Shown here: positions 17,568-26,273 of the stretch, one piece after another | Position numbering within the stretch: position 1 is the first letter of the stretch | How the letters are laid out: every line of letters starts with the position of its first letter | NCBI RefSeq assembly: GCF_016863135.1 | Contig: NZ_BOOH01000014.1 | Span: 62,001 to 126,000 of the forward strand | Length of the DNA: 64,000 nucleotides | Reading direction: 5' to 3' | Source: Planobispora longispora | Lineage (GTDB): Bacteria > Actinomycetota > Actinomycetes > Streptosporangiales > Streptosporangiaceae | The notes under the pieces: model-generated | What the model was told of the DNA's origin: nothing | The model's database searches: none | The model's input: the letters and a program-made list of their open reading frames with translations, nothing else | Translations under genes and position numbers: made by a program

Positions 17568-18218
17568 TCAGCCGCGCGGACCGGCGTCGCGGACGAGCAG
17601 CGCGGCCTGCACGCGGTTCGAGCAGCCGAGCTTGGCCAGGATCCGGCTCACGTAGGTCTTGATGGTCGTCTCGCTCATGTACAGCCGGCGGCCGATCTCG
17701 GCGTTGGACAGCCCCTCGGCCAGCAGGCCCACCACCTCCGACTCGCGGGGCGCCAGCGCCGCCAGCCGGTCGGCCGCCTCCTTCCGGCGGAGGGCCTCTG
17801 CCGGCGTGACCATGTCCAGAACCGTCCGGGTCACCGCGGGGGACAGGTAGGCGTCCCCGCGGTGCGCCGCCCGGACCGCGCGGATCAGCTCATCGGGCGT
17901 GCAGTTCTTGAGCACGAAGCCGGCCACGCCGTTCTGCACGGCACGCAGCACGTTCGGCTCCGCGCCGAAGGCCGTGAGCACCACGGTCCGCAGGCCGGGC
18001 ATCCGGCGGCGCAGCTCCTCGGCCGCGCCCAGGCCGTCCAGCACCGGCATGTTGATGTCGACCAGCGCCACGTCGGCCCGGTGCCTGATCGCCCCCTCGA
18101 CGGCCGCCCTGCCGTCCGCCGCCTCGGCGACCACCTCGATGTCGCCCGCCGACTCCAGCACGGTGCGGATGCCGGCCGTGATCAGCGGCTCGTCGTCGGC
18201 GACCAGGACTTTGATCAA
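17568..18218 (-). CDS. NarL/LuxR-family response regulator
   Basis: This 216-residue protein has a receiver domain (1-120) with acidic pair DDE at the start, phosphoacceptor Asp in VALVDINMP and Lys in GFVLKNCTP, then a LuxR-type HTH (about 148-212; LAPRESEVVGLLAEGLSNAE and SETTIKTYVSRIL). The start is TTG 18218, one base after the kinase stop, so the pair is translationally coupled. It probably controls the divergent ABC transporter. Confidence 0.93.
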   Translation of the reverse strand: MIKVLVADDEPLITAGIRTVLESAGDIEVVAEAADGRAAVEGAIRHRADVALVDINMPVLDGLGAAEELRRRMPGLRTVVLTAFGAEPNVLRAVQNGVAGFVLKNCTPDELIRAVRAAHRGDAYLSPAVTRTVLDMVTPAEALRRKEAADRLAALAPRESEVVGLLAEGLSNAEIGRRLYMSETTIKTYVSRILAKLGCSNRVQAALLVRDAGPRG

Positions 18219-18219
18219 C

Positions 18220-19503
18220 TCATCTCACCCCCACCACCACGCCCGCGGACAGGATCCCGATCATCGCGATCGCCGCGGCGAGACCGAGCGCGACCGTCCG
18301 GACGCGTTCCGCCCCGGACGGCCCGTCGCCGGGGATCTCTCCGGGGGCCTCCGTGACGGCCGTCTCCGCACCGCTGGCGGGCACCATCGCGAAGAGCCGG
18401 AACTCCTCGGCCGACCGGCGGTGGTCCAGGAAACCGCCGGCGAGCCGCACCCGCTCACCCAGCCCGGCCAGACCGTGTCCGGAACCGCCGGAGCCCGCGG
18501 AGCTCGCGGAGTTCCCGGAGCTCACGGCGGCCGGGCCGTCCGGGACGGGGTTGGACACGGTGACCAGCAGCGCGTCCGGCTCCCACGCGACGTTCACCGT
18601 GACCGGCAGGCCCGGAGCGTGCTTGACCGCGTTGGTCAGCCCCTCCTCGACCACCCGGTACACCGCCTCCCCGGCCGCCGGGGACAACGCCCGGGATTCC
18701 CCCCGCCACCGCGGTTCCACCACCGTGACCCCCGCCGCCCGGAACTCCTCCAGCAGCGTTCCGAGCGTCTCCGCGCCGAATGACCGCACCGGCGGCTCGT
18801 CCTGCGCCCGGAGCGTCCCGACCAGCTCGTACAGTTCGTCCATCGCGGCGCGCGCCGCTCCCGCCAGCTGCCGGACCGCCTGCCGCTCCGGTGCGGGCAG
18901 CGGCGACACCTCCAGCGCCGCCGCCTGGACCGACACGAGGCTGAGCCGGTGCCCGAGGGAGTCGTGCATGTCCCGGGCGATCCGCAGCCGCTCGCGCAGC
19001 CGCTCCCGCTCGGCGAGGAGCTCCCGCTCCTGCCGGAGCCGCCGGTTGTGCCGGTCGAGCGTGGAGACCAGCCGCTCGTGCTGGGCGAGGTACCGGCCGG
19101 CCAGCAGCGGCAGCGCGACGAACACGAGGTAGGCGTACACGAAGAAAGGAGCCTCCGCCACGGACGGGGGCAGGAGCACGAACTGCACGGCGAGGCCGCC
19201 GCACGCCGCGCCGACGGCCACGGCCAGGCTCCGCGGCGAGGTGATCCCGCGCCCGGCGTGGTAGGCGGTCCACAGCAGGAGGAGATACGTGCCGCCGGCC
19301 AGCGAGGCGAGAGTCAGCGCGGACGCGAACGCTCCCGCCGGGGACCGCCGGCACAGCATGATCACCAGCCCCACGGCCAGCGCGTACCCCGCCGTCCCCC
19401 ACGAGAGCGGGGCGCCCCGCCCCGCGGCCACCACGAGCGCCGTGTCGCCCAGGACCACGACGACGGCGAGAAGATGTCGGCCCATGCTGCGGTATCGGCC
19501 CAT
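18220..19503 (-). CDS. Sensor histidine kinase, NarL partner type
   Basis: This 427-residue kinase has about five N-terminal membrane helices (10-150), a HisKA_3 dimerisation domain with phosphoacceptor His in ARDMHDSLGHRLS (about residue 185), and HATPase_c with EEGLTNAVKHA and the G-box SGHGLAGLGERV. Unusually, another hydrophobic helix (TVALGLAAAIAMIGILSAGV) closes the C-terminus, which would tether the ATPase domain at both ends. ATG 19503 lacks an obvious ribosome site; ATG 19485 is possible. It pairs with the following response regulator. Confidence 0.92.
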   Translation of the reverse strand: MGRYRSMGRHLLAVVVVLGDTALVVAAGRGAPLSWGTAGYALAVGLVIMLCRRSPAGAFASALTLASLAGGTYLLLLWTAYHAGRGITSPRSLAVAVGAACGGLAVQFVLLPPSVAEAPFFVYAYLVFVALPLLAGRYLAQHERLVSTLDRHNRRLRQERELLAERERLRERLRIARDMHDSLGHRLSLVSVQAAALEVSPLPAPERQAVRQLAGAARAAMDELYELVGTLRAQDEPPVRSFGAETLGTLLEEFRAAGVTVVEPRWRGESRALSPAAGEAVYRVVEEGLTNAVKHAPGLPVTVNVAWEPDALLVTVSNPVPDGPAAVSSGNSASSAGSGGSGHGLAGLGERVRLAGGFLDHRRSAEEFRLFAMVPASGAETAVTEAPGEIPGDGPSGAERVRTVALGLAAAIAMIGILSAGVVVGVR

Positions 19504-19629
19504 ACCGCGCAGACTACGTCCCGGTCCGCTCCCGGTCGCCGTGCCGGCCGCCCCGTCGACTTTCGTCGGCGGGAACCGGGCACTTTCGAGGACTGCGCGG
19601 GAGCGGTCCCGATTCCTAGCGTGGGCCGC

Positions 19630-20676
19630 GTGATCGACATACAGAACCTCAGCAAGAGGTACGGGGACACGGTCGCGGTCGACGGGCTCTCCTTCACCGT
19701 GCGGCCGGGCCGGGTGACCGGGTTCCTCGGCCCGAACGGGGCCGGCAAATCCACCACGATGCGGATGGCCCTGGGCCTCGACCACCCCACCGGGGGCCGG
19801 GCCCTCATCGACGGCCGCCGCTACCGCGAGCTGGCCGACCCGCTGCGCCGGGTCGGGGCCGTGCTGGAGGCGGGGGAGGTGCATCCCGGCCGCAGCGCGT
19901 ACGGCCACCTGCTCTGGATGGCGCGGAGCAACCGGATCCCCGCCTCCCGCGTCCGGGAGGTGCTGGAGCTGGTCGGGCTGGAGAAGGTCGCCCGCCGGCG
20001 GGTCCGGGGCTTCTCGCTCGGCATGACCCAGCGGCTCGGCATCGCCGCGGCGCTGCTGGGGGACCCGCCGGTGCTCCTGCTCGACGAGCCGGTCAACGGG
20101 CTGGATCCCGAGGGGGTCCGGTGGATCCGGAACCTCATGAGAGGGCTGGCCGCCGAGGGCCGGACGGTGTTCGTCTCCAGCCACCTGATGGGCGAGATGG
20201 CGCTCACCGCGGACCACCTCGTCGTGATCGGCCGCGGCCGGCTGCTCGCCGACACCTCCACGCGGGAGTTCATCGAGGCCAACTCGCACTCCCGCGTCCG
20301 GATCCGCACGCCCGAGCCGGAGCGGATGCGCCGGGCGCTGGCCGCGGCCGGCGTCCGGGTACGGCAGGCGGCGGACGGAACGCTGGAGGCGTACGGGACG
20401 GAGGCCGCGAGGGTCGGCGATCTGGCCGCGGCGAGCGGCCTGGCGGTGCACGGGATCGGCATGGAGACGGCGTCGCTGGAGGAGGCGTTCATGCGGCTCA
20501 CCGGGGAGGGGACGGCGGCGCCGGACAGCGGAGACGGCGCGGACCACCGCGCCACGGGATCGGACACCGGAGACGGCGCGGACCACCGCGCCACGGGATC
20601 GGACACCGGAGACCGCGCGGACCACCGCGCCGCGGGGCCACGCTCCGGGGAACGCCGGGCCGGGAGGCGGGGATGA
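19630..20676 (+). CDS. ABC transporter ATP-binding protein
   Basis: This 348-residue ATPase has Walker A GPNGAGKSTTMRMALG, signature SLGMTQRLGIAAALLG and Walker B VLLLDEPVNGLDPEG, in the DrrA/bacitracin-export subgroup. The C-terminal 60 residues carry three tandem 13-residue repeats (DTGDGADHRATGS type), hydrophilic and absent from normal homologues. GTG 19630 is close to the divergent kinase promoter and has no clear ribosome site. It overlaps the permease start as ATGA. The adjacent two-component system suggests inducible export of an antibiotic or envelope stressor. Confidence 0.92.
   Translation: MIDIQNLSKRYGDTVAVDGLSFTVRPGRVTGFLGPNGAGKSTTMRMALGLDHPTGGRALIDGRRYRELADPLRRVGAVLEAGEVHPGRSAYGHLLWMARSNRIPASRVREVLELVGLEKVARRRVRGFSLGMTQRLGIAAALLGDPPVLLLDEPVNGLDPEGVRWIRNLMRGLAAEGRTVFVSSHLMGEMALTADHLVVIGRGRLLADTSTREFIEANSHSRVRIRTPEPERMRRALAAAGVRVRQAADGTLEAYGTEAARVGDLAAASGLAVHGIGMETASLEEAFMRLTGEGTAAPDSGDGADHRATGSDTGDGADHRATGSDTGDRADHRAAGPRSGERRAGRRG
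20524..20640 (+). repeat. 39-bp tandem repeat, three units, in the ABC ATPase gene
   Basis: Units start at 20524, 20563 and 20602. The first two are almost identical and the third has a few changes. Being a multiple of three, the repeat keeps the frame and adds a D/H-rich tail. Confidence 0.92.
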
Positions 20677-21461
20677 GCGTGGTCGCCGCGCGCGCGGTCC
20701 TCGCCGCCGAATGGGTCAAGATCAGAACCCTTCGATCGACGGTCTCGATCCTGCTGCTGGGCGCCGCCCTCAGCGCCGGTCCCGGCTATCTGCTGGGCCT
20801 CAGCTTCAGCGGCAACTTCGCCGGCATGTCCCGGGAGCGGCCCGACTCCCCCGACCTGCTCTTCGCCACCTTCTACAGTCTCACCATCGGCCAGCTTCCC
20901 CTGGTGACGTTCGCGGTCCTGGCCGTGGGCGGCGAGTACGCCTCGGGAACGATCCGCGCCTCCCTGACGGCGGTGCCCCGGCGCGGCGCGTTCTACGGCG
21001 GCAAGATGCTCGCCGTGGCGCTGACGGCGCTGGGCGTCGCCGCGGTCGCCGTCCCGGCGACCTTCTTCGCGGCGCAGGCGGGTCTCGGCCCCTACGGCAT
21101 GTCCCTGGACGCGGCCGGGGTGCCGCAGGCCATCCTCGGCTCCTGCCTCTACCTGACGCTCATCTGCGTCTTCGCCGCGGGAGTGACGGCGATGCTGCGC
21201 AGTTCGACGTTCTCGCTCGGCATCCTGCTCCCGCTGCTCTTCCTCGGCTCCCAGGGGCTCGGCAACATCCCGCAGGTGAAGGCCGTCACGCAGTATCTGC
21301 CGGATCAGGCGGGAATGGTGATCATGCATCTCACCGGCCCGTCCGGGGATCCGAACTTCGGCCGCCCGTACGGCCCGTGGGCCGGGATGGGCATCGTCAC
21401 CCTCTGGGCCGCCGCCGCCCTCGTCGGCGGTTACCTGACGCTGCGGCGCCGTGACGCCTGA
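20673..21461 (+). CDS. ABC transporter permease
   Basis: This 262-residue protein has six membrane helices and the N-terminal EWVKIRTLRST segment typical of ABC-2-type permeases that pair with DrrA-like ATPases. GGEYASGTIRASLTAVPRR matches the cytosolic coupling helix of the family. ATG 20673 overlaps the ATPase stop by four bases and has GGAGGCGGGG upstream. It should form the membrane channel with the preceding ATPase. Confidence 0.92.
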   Translation: MSVVAARAVLAAEWVKIRTLRSTVSILLLGAALSAGPGYLLGLSFSGNFAGMSRERPDSPDLLFATFYSLTIGQLPLVTFAVLAVGGEYASGTIRASLTAVPRRGAFYGGKMLAVALTALGVAAVAVPATFFAAQAGLGPYGMSLDAAGVPQAILGSCLYLTLICVFAAGVTAMLRSSTFSLGILLPLLFLGSQGLGNIPQVKAVTQYLPDQAGMVIMHLTGPSGDPNFGRPYGPWAGMGIVTLWAAAALVGGYLTLRRRDA

Positions 21462-21564
21462 AGGGCCGTACGCCTGGGGGACTGTCGCGATATTCCGGCG
21501 CCCGACTCTCGTTTTGTGACTCCAGGTAACGAGACATGAGCGCTCCGTGATGGATAATGGCGGG

Positions 21565-21831
21565 ATGGACGAGGTCGAATCGCTGCGCACCCTCCGCGTC
21601 CACCTGGCCGAGCGCGGAATCTCCGCCGATCTGCGCGGGGAGGCGTTGGTCGTCCGTCCACCGGCGTCCCACCTGCCGGTCTGGGTGTTCGTCGGCTACG
21701 GGGGCGCGTTCTTCTGCTGGCAGTCCGCCGAGGAGCGCCACCCCGTGACCGACATGGCCGGCGCCGCCGACGCCCTGGCCCTCTACACCACACCCCCGGC
21801 CTCGCTGTTCGGCGAGACGGCGCGCTCGTGA
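21565..21831 (+). CDS. Small hypothetical protein
   Basis: This 88-residue protein starts MDEVESLRTLRVHLAERGIS and has a beta-rich middle (VVRPPASHLPVWVFVGYGGAFFCW). The family is unrecognised; similar small proteins sit next to regulators in actinomycetes. There is no ribosome site, but GATAAT (21551-21556) lies 8 bases before the ATG, fitting a leaderless transcript. Upstream in-frame starts at 21547 and 21550 are less likely. Codon bias is good. Confidence 0.65.
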   Translation: MDEVESLRTLRVHLAERGISADLRGEALVVRPPASHLPVWVFVGYGGAFFCWQSAEERHPVTDMAGAADALALYTTPPASLFGETARS

Positions 21832-21885
21832 CGCGCCGTCCGACACACCACCCGCCGCACCGCCCGCCGCCCCTCCCGCCGTCCG

Positions 21886-22299
21886 TCACGCCACGGGCAC
21901 CGGCCGGGGCTCCTCCTGCGCCCGCAGGTCGTAGGCCTCCCGGGCGGTCAGGATCTCGTCCACGTGCTCCTCGGACCAGCGCTTGACGCCCTCCATCAGC
22001 CCGGCCACGCTCCGCCCGAGGTCGCTCAGCTCGTACTCCACCCGGGGCGGGATCGTCGGGTAGACGGTGCGGATCACTATGCCGTCGCGCTCCATGACGC
22101 GTAGCGTCTGGGTGAGGCTCTTCTGCGTGATCCCGTCGAGCTTGCGGCGCAGCACGCCGAACCGGAGAGGACCGTGCCGCAGGGCGTCGATCAGCAGGCA
22201 GGTCCACTTGTTGGCGAGCGCCTCCAGGACCGTCCGCGAGGCGCAGCCCCTCAGGTAGGCGTCGACGCTCCAGTTTCCCGCATCACACTTGGTATCCAC
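21886..22299 (-). CDS. HxlR family transcriptional regulator
   Basis: This 137-residue winged-helix protein has the HxlR core LANKWTCLLIDALRHGPLRF, then KLDGITQKSLTQTLRVMERDG and VEYELSDLGRSV. An N-terminal Cys pair (CDAGNWS and LRGC) is often redox- or aldehyde-sensing in this family. GTG 22299 is chosen because the longer frame to 22356 would run through the operator at 22303-22325. It is divergent from a quinone oxidoreductase that it probably represses. Confidence 0.88.
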   Translation of the reverse strand: MDTKCDAGNWSVDAYLRGCASRTVLEALANKWTCLLIDALRHGPLRFGVLRRKLDGITQKSLTQTLRVMERDGIVIRTVYPTIPPRVEYELSDLGRSVAGLMEGVKRWSEEHVDEILTAREAYDLRAQEEPRPVPVA

Positions 22300-22302
22300 A
22301 AG

Positions 22303-22325
22303 GTACCTATATATCGGAAAGGTGC
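22303..22325. promoter_or_regulatory. HxlR operator, GTACCT-N11-AGGTGC
   Basis: GTACCT (22303-22308) and AGGTGC (22320-22325) are separated by 11 AT-rich bases, next to the HxlR start and about 80 bases before the oxidoreductase gene. The same architecture occurs at the second HxlR gene (27703-27725). Confidence 0.8.
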
Positions 22326-22403
22326 CTTCTTTCCTAGGGATACCGGTTCCCTTCACGATTGACCTCGCACGGTTCGTGCTGAACCCCTGATGAGGAGATC
22401 GTG

Positions 22404-23339
22404 ATGCGTTCTGTCACCCAGTCCACTGTCGGTGACCCGTCCGTACTGGAGATCGTCGAGGTCGAGCGCCCGGAGCCGGGCTACGGACAGGTTCTGATCA
22501 AGCTCGGCGCCGCCGGGATCAACCCGGTCGACGCGGCCGTGCGGTCCGGCGCCTACCCGATCCTCGGCGAGCCTCCGTTCACGCTCGGCTGGGACGTCGC
22601 GGGCACGATCGAGGCCGTCGGCTCCGGGATCTCGGCGTTCGCCCCCGGTGACGAGGTTCTGGGCATGCCCGCCTTCCCCGCCGAGGCCGCCGCCCACGCC
22701 GACTACGTGCTCGTCTCGCCCAACGAGATCGTGCGCAGGCCCGCCGCCCTGACCGTCGAGGAGGCGGGCGCCCTCCCGCTGGCGGGCCTGACCGCCTGGC
22801 AGGCGCTCGTCGGGATCGCGCGCGTCGAGGCCGGCCAGAGCGTGCTCATCCACCGCGCCGCCGGTGGCGTCGGCCACCTGGCCGTGCAGATCGCCAAGGC
22901 ACGCGGGGCGTACGTCATCGGCACCGCCCGGGCCGACAACCACGCCTTCCTCCGCGACCTCGGCGCGGACCGGCTGATCGACTACACCACGGCGGACTTC
23001 GTGGCCGAGGCCGGGCCGGTGGACGTGGTCTTCGACCTGATGGGCGGCGAGTACGGCGAGCGCTCCGCCGCCGCCCTCAAGCCCGGCGGCCTGCTCGTCG
23101 GCGCGCTCGGCGGCCCGATGGGGGGCATCACCCCGGAGCGGGCGGCCGAGCTGGGGGTGCGGCTGGAGGTGGTGTCCGTGCGCCCCTCCGCGGCGGACCT
23201 GGCGCAGCTGGTCGCGCTGGCGGAGGCCGGGAAGCTGCGGGTGCACGTGGACCAGAGCCTGCCGCTGGCCGAGGTCGCCAAGGCGCACGAGCTCGTCTCG
23301 GGCGGCCGCACGAGGGGCAAGATCGTCCTGGTCCCGTGA
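22404..23339 (+). CDS. NADPH:quinone oxidoreductase, zinc-independent MDR family
   Basis: This 311-residue medium-chain reductase has a GroES-like fold (about 5-115; GQVLIKLGAAGINPVDAAVR) and a Rossmann domain with AGGVGHLAVQIAKARGAYVI. The zinc ligands of alcohol dehydrogenases are absent, as in QOR-type enzymes that reduce quinones or enones. ATG 22404 has TGAGGAGA upstream. It is divergent from an HxlR repressor with an operator between them, so electrophile- or quinone-induced expression is likely. Confidence 0.92.
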   Translation: MRSVTQSTVGDPSVLEIVEVERPEPGYGQVLIKLGAAGINPVDAAVRSGAYPILGEPPFTLGWDVAGTIEAVGSGISAFAPGDEVLGMPAFPAEAAAHADYVLVSPNEIVRRPAALTVEEAGALPLAGLTAWQALVGIARVEAGQSVLIHRAAGGVGHLAVQIAKARGAYVIGTARADNHAFLRDLGADRLIDYTTADFVAEAGPVDVVFDLMGGEYGERSAAALKPGGLLVGALGGPMGGITPERAAELGVRLEVVSVRPSAADLAQLVALAEAGKLRVHVDQSLPLAEVAKAHELVSGGRTRGKIVLVP

Positions 23340-23386
23340 TCCGGCGGGAACGGACGACCCCGCGGTCCGCCGCGGACGGGGACGGG

Positions 23387-24505
23387 TCAGACGGCCCGGT
23401 GGTACTGGTCGGGCCACCGGGCCTCGCCGCCCGCGAGCTCCGCGGACTCCGCGAGCTCGCGGGCGGCCAGGTTCGGCCAGTACGGGTTGCGCAGCAGCTC
23501 CCTGCCGAGGAGGACCGCGTCGGCCTGCCCCGAGGCGACGATCTCCTCCGCCTGCCGGGCCTCGGTGATCAGGCCGACGGCGCCCACCGGCAGGTCGGTC
23601 TCGGCCTTCACCCGGGCCGCGAACGGGACCTGGTAGCCGGGGGCGGCGGGGATGCGCGCCGCCGGGGCGACACCGCCCGTGGAGGTGTCCAGCAGATCGA
23701 CCCCGTGCGCGAGCAGGTCCTTGGCGAAGCGCACCGTATCGTCGGCGGTCCAGCCCTCCCGGTCGTCCTCGGGGTTCTCCGTCAGCCAGTCGGTGGCCGA
23801 GATGCGGAAGAAGACCGGCAGCTCGTCCGGCCACACCGCGCGGACGGCGTCCACGACCTCCAGCGCGAACCGGGTGCGGTTCTCGTAGGAGCCGCCGTAG
23901 GCGTCGGTGCGGCGGTTGCTGTGCGGCGACAGGAACTCGTTGATGAGATAGCCGTGCGCGCCGTGGACCTCGGCCACCTGGAAACCGGCGGCCAGCGCCC
24001 GCCGCGCCGCGGCGCCGAACGCCTCGACGAGCTTGTGGATCTCGTCCACGCTCAGCTCCGCCGGGACGGGATAGCCCTCGGCGAAGGGGATCGCGCTCGG
24101 GGCGACCGGCTGCCAGCCGTGCTGGTCGGGGCCGACGGGCGCGCCGCCACGCCAGGGGCGGTCGGTGGAGGCCTTGCGCCCGGCGTGCGCGAGCTGGATG
24201 CCCGGCACCGCGCCGTACTCGCGCAGGAAGCGGGTGATCCGGGCGAACCCCTCCTGCTGACGGTCGTTCCAGACGCCCAGGTCGGCGGGGCTGATCCGGC
24301 CCTCGGGCGTCACCGCGGTGGCCTCGGTGAGGATCAGCCCGGCCCCGCCCACCGCCCTGGCGCCCAGGTGGGTGAGGTGCCAGTCGGTCGGGACTCCCTG
24401 GTCGGGACCGTCGACCGCCGCGCAGTACTGGCACATGGGAGCCATCCAGGCCCGGTTGGGGATGGTCAGGCTCCGCAGCCTCAGGGGCTCGAACAACGCG
24501 CTCAC
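23387..24505 (-). CDS. NADH:flavin oxidoreductase, YqjM-like Old Yellow Enzyme
   Basis: This 372-residue FMN enzyme of the thermophilic-like OYE class reduces activated C=C bonds. Class marks are NRAWMAPMCQYCA (flavin-modulating Cys), HLTHLGARAVGGAGL, AHAGRKAS, the substrate-binding pair in VHGAHGYLINEFLSPHSN, and VGLITEARQAEEIV near the C-terminus. GTG 24505 has AAGGAG seven bases upstream. It is divergent from an ArsR gene across an 8-bp inverted repeat, so it is probably ArsR-controlled. It differs in class from the second OYE at 34437. Confidence 0.93.
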   Translation of the reverse strand: MSALFEPLRLRSLTIPNRAWMAPMCQYCAAVDGPDQGVPTDWHLTHLGARAVGGAGLILTEATAVTPEGRISPADLGVWNDRQQEGFARITRFLREYGAVPGIQLAHAGRKASTDRPWRGGAPVGPDQHGWQPVAPSAIPFAEGYPVPAELSVDEIHKLVEAFGAAARRALAAGFQVAEVHGAHGYLINEFLSPHSNRRTDAYGGSYENRTRFALEVVDAVRAVWPDELPVFFRISATDWLTENPEDDREGWTADDTVRFAKDLLAHGVDLLDTSTGGVAPAARIPAAPGYQVPFAARVKAETDLPVGAVGLITEARQAEEIVASGQADAVLLGRELLRNPYWPNLAARELAESAELAGGEARWPDQYHRAV

Positions 24506-24572
24506 GGTCACGCTCCTTGATCGGGAGGGGGGATGGATGCCCCGAGTGCATCCGCGTCCTAATACGATAAAC

Positions 24573-24602
24573 ATCGTAGTACGGCATGTGTCAAACTACG
24601 AT
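24573..24602. promoter_or_regulatory. Inverted repeat between OYE and ArsR genes
   Basis: ATCGTAGT (24573-24580) and ACTACGAT (24595-24602) form a perfect 8-bp inverted repeat with a 14-base spacer, between the divergent OYE and ArsR genes. Extra CGTCGT and ACGAT half-matches flank it. A probable ArsR operator. Confidence 0.8.
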
Positions 24603-24642
24603 GGTCGTCGTACAATTGGACGGAGCAACAGGAGGAGCCGCC

Positions 24643-24987
24643 GTGTCGACCTCACCCACCCGGGCCCTGGATCACCCGGAGCGCGAGGAGATCCGCCTGG
24701 AGGCCGTGCTGCACGCGCTGTCCGACCCGATGCGCCTGCAGGTGGTGCGCTTCCTCGCCGAGCTGGGCGAGGGGGAGGGCGCGGCGTGCTCGGCCATCGA
24801 GCTGGCGATCAGCAAGTCGACCACCACGCACCACTTCCGGGTGCTCCGCGAGGCCGGGGTGATCAGCCAGGTCTACCAGGGCACCGCGAAGATGAACGCG
24901 CTGCGCCGCGGCGATCTCGACGCCCTCTTCCCCGGCCTGCTCGAAAGCGTTCTGAGCGCCGACGCGGCCCAGCGGCAGCGCGCCTGA
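24643..24987 (+). CDS. ArsR-type HTH transcriptional regulator
   Basis: This 114-residue winged-helix protein has the ArsR core ALSDPMRLQVVRFLAELGEG and recognition helix AISKSTTTHHFRVLREAG. The usual metal-binding Cys pair is missing (one Cys, in ACSAIEL), so a small organic ligand or oxidant is more likely than a metal. GTG 24643 has GGAGGAG upstream; the longer frame to 24586 would cover the operator. It is divergent from the OYE gene. Confidence 0.9.
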   Translation: MSTSPTRALDHPEREEIRLEAVLHALSDPMRLQVVRFLAELGEGEGAACSAIELAISKSTTTHHFRVLREAGVISQVYQGTAKMNALRRGDLDALFPGLLESVLSADAAQRQRA

Positions 24988-25157
24988 CCCGACCGCGCGC
25001 CGGCTGGTCCCGCAGCGCGCCGGCCGCCCTCCGGGCACAGGCGCCCCCGGACACACCGGCCGGGCCCGCCGGACCCGGGGGAGAACGACATCGGAACGGG
25101 AAAACTATGGCGTCCGGCCACATTGCCCGCCGGAACGCGCCTGCCAGGATGCCGTAC

Positions 25158-26150
25158 ATGAAACTCACCGCACGTGGCCTCCGGCACAACCTGCTGGTCC
25201 GGGGGCCGATCGACGGCCCGCCCGTGCTGCTGGTCCACGGCAACTGCTCCTCCGGGGCGTTCTGGGAGCCGCTGGTACGGCTGCTGCCCGCGCACTGGCG
25301 AATCGTCGCCCCCGACCTGCGCGGCTACGGGGAGACCGACACGGTCCCCGTCGACGCCACCCGCGGGCTGCGCGACTTCGCCGACGACCTGGCCGCGCTG
25401 CTGGACGCGGAGGAGGTCTTCCCGGCGGGTGCGCGCCCGGTGGTGGTGGGGCACTCGATGGGCGGCGGCGTGGCGATGCAGCTGCTGATCGACGCCCCGG
25501 AGCGGGTCGCCGGACTGGTGCTGGAGGCGCCGCTGTCGCCGTACGGCTTCGGCCTGGGCGGGGCGGGCGCGGCCAACCCCGAGTTCGTGGAGCGCCTGGT
25601 CTCCGGCGACCGCACCGCCGACTCCCCCGCCAGCCCCCGCACGATCCTGCGGACTTACTACGTCGCCGACCCGGCGAGCCTCGGCGCGGACGAGGAACTG
25701 CTGCTCGACACCGTGCTGTCCACCGCCGTCGCCGAGGGCAACTACCCCGGTGACGCGGCCGCCGCCGAGGAGTGGCCCGGCGTCGGCGCCGGGAAGCACG
25801 GCGTGCTCAACGCCATGGCGCCGCGCTGGTTCGGCATCGCCGACGACCTGGTCACGGTCCCCGTCAAGCCGAAGGTGACCTGGGTCCGCGGCGACGCCGA
25901 CCAGATCGTCTCGGACGCGTCCCTGTTCGACCTGGCCAACCTGGGCAAACTCGGCGCGGTGCCCGGCTGGCCGGGTGAGGAGCTGTGCCCGCCGCAGCCG
26001 ATGGTCGCTCAGACCAGGGAGGTGCTCGAACGGTACGCCGCGGCGGGCGGGGCCTACGAGGAGATCGTCTACGCCGGGGTGGGGCACAGCCCGCACATCG
26101 AGCGCGCCGCCGACTTCGCCGAGGTGCTGCGCGCCGCCGTGGGACGGTGA
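25158..26150 (+). CDS. Alpha/beta hydrolase
   Basis: This 330-residue alpha/beta-fold hydrolase has oxyanion-hole motif VLLVHGNCSSG, nucleophile elbow VVVGHSMGGGVAM, an acid in TWVRGDADQIV and the C-terminal catalytic His in GVGHSPHIERA. The cap region (about 150-230) is long. ATG 25158 has AGGATG upstream; ATG 25149 and ATG 25107 are also in frame. The substrate is unknown. It is followed 123 bases later by an unrelated-sequence hydrolase on the same strand. Confidence 0.88.
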   Translation: MKLTARGLRHNLLVRGPIDGPPVLLVHGNCSSGAFWEPLVRLLPAHWRIVAPDLRGYGETDTVPVDATRGLRDFADDLAALLDAEEVFPAGARPVVVGHSMGGGVAMQLLIDAPERVAGLVLEAPLSPYGFGLGGAGAANPEFVERLVSGDRTADSPASPRTILRTYYVADPASLGADEELLLDTVLSTAVAEGNYPGDAAAAEEWPGVGAGKHGVLNAMAPRWFGIADDLVTVPVKPKVTWVRGDADQIVSDASLFDLANLGKLGAVPGWPGEELCPPQPMVAQTREVLERYAAAGGAYEEIVYAGVGHSPHIERAADFAEVLRAAVGR

Positions 26151-26195
26151 CGCGGTGCCGCGGGGTGGTGACGTGTGGCGCCATCGGGCGACGAC

Positions 26196-26240
26196 GTGAT
26201 GCCGTGGGGCGGCGACGTCGTGCCGTGGGGCGGCGACGCG
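26196..26240 (+). repeat. 21-bp tandem repeat between the two hydrolases
   Basis: The segment GTGATGCCGTGGGGCGGCGA is followed immediately by a near copy beginning GTCGTGCCGTGGGGCGGCGA. A looser third version precedes them. It would encode a D-V-x-P-W-G-G repeat if hydrolase translation began at GTG 26175. Confidence 0.75.
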
Positions 26241-26273
26241 ACGCCGGGCCGCCGCCGGGAGCCGGGCCACCGG

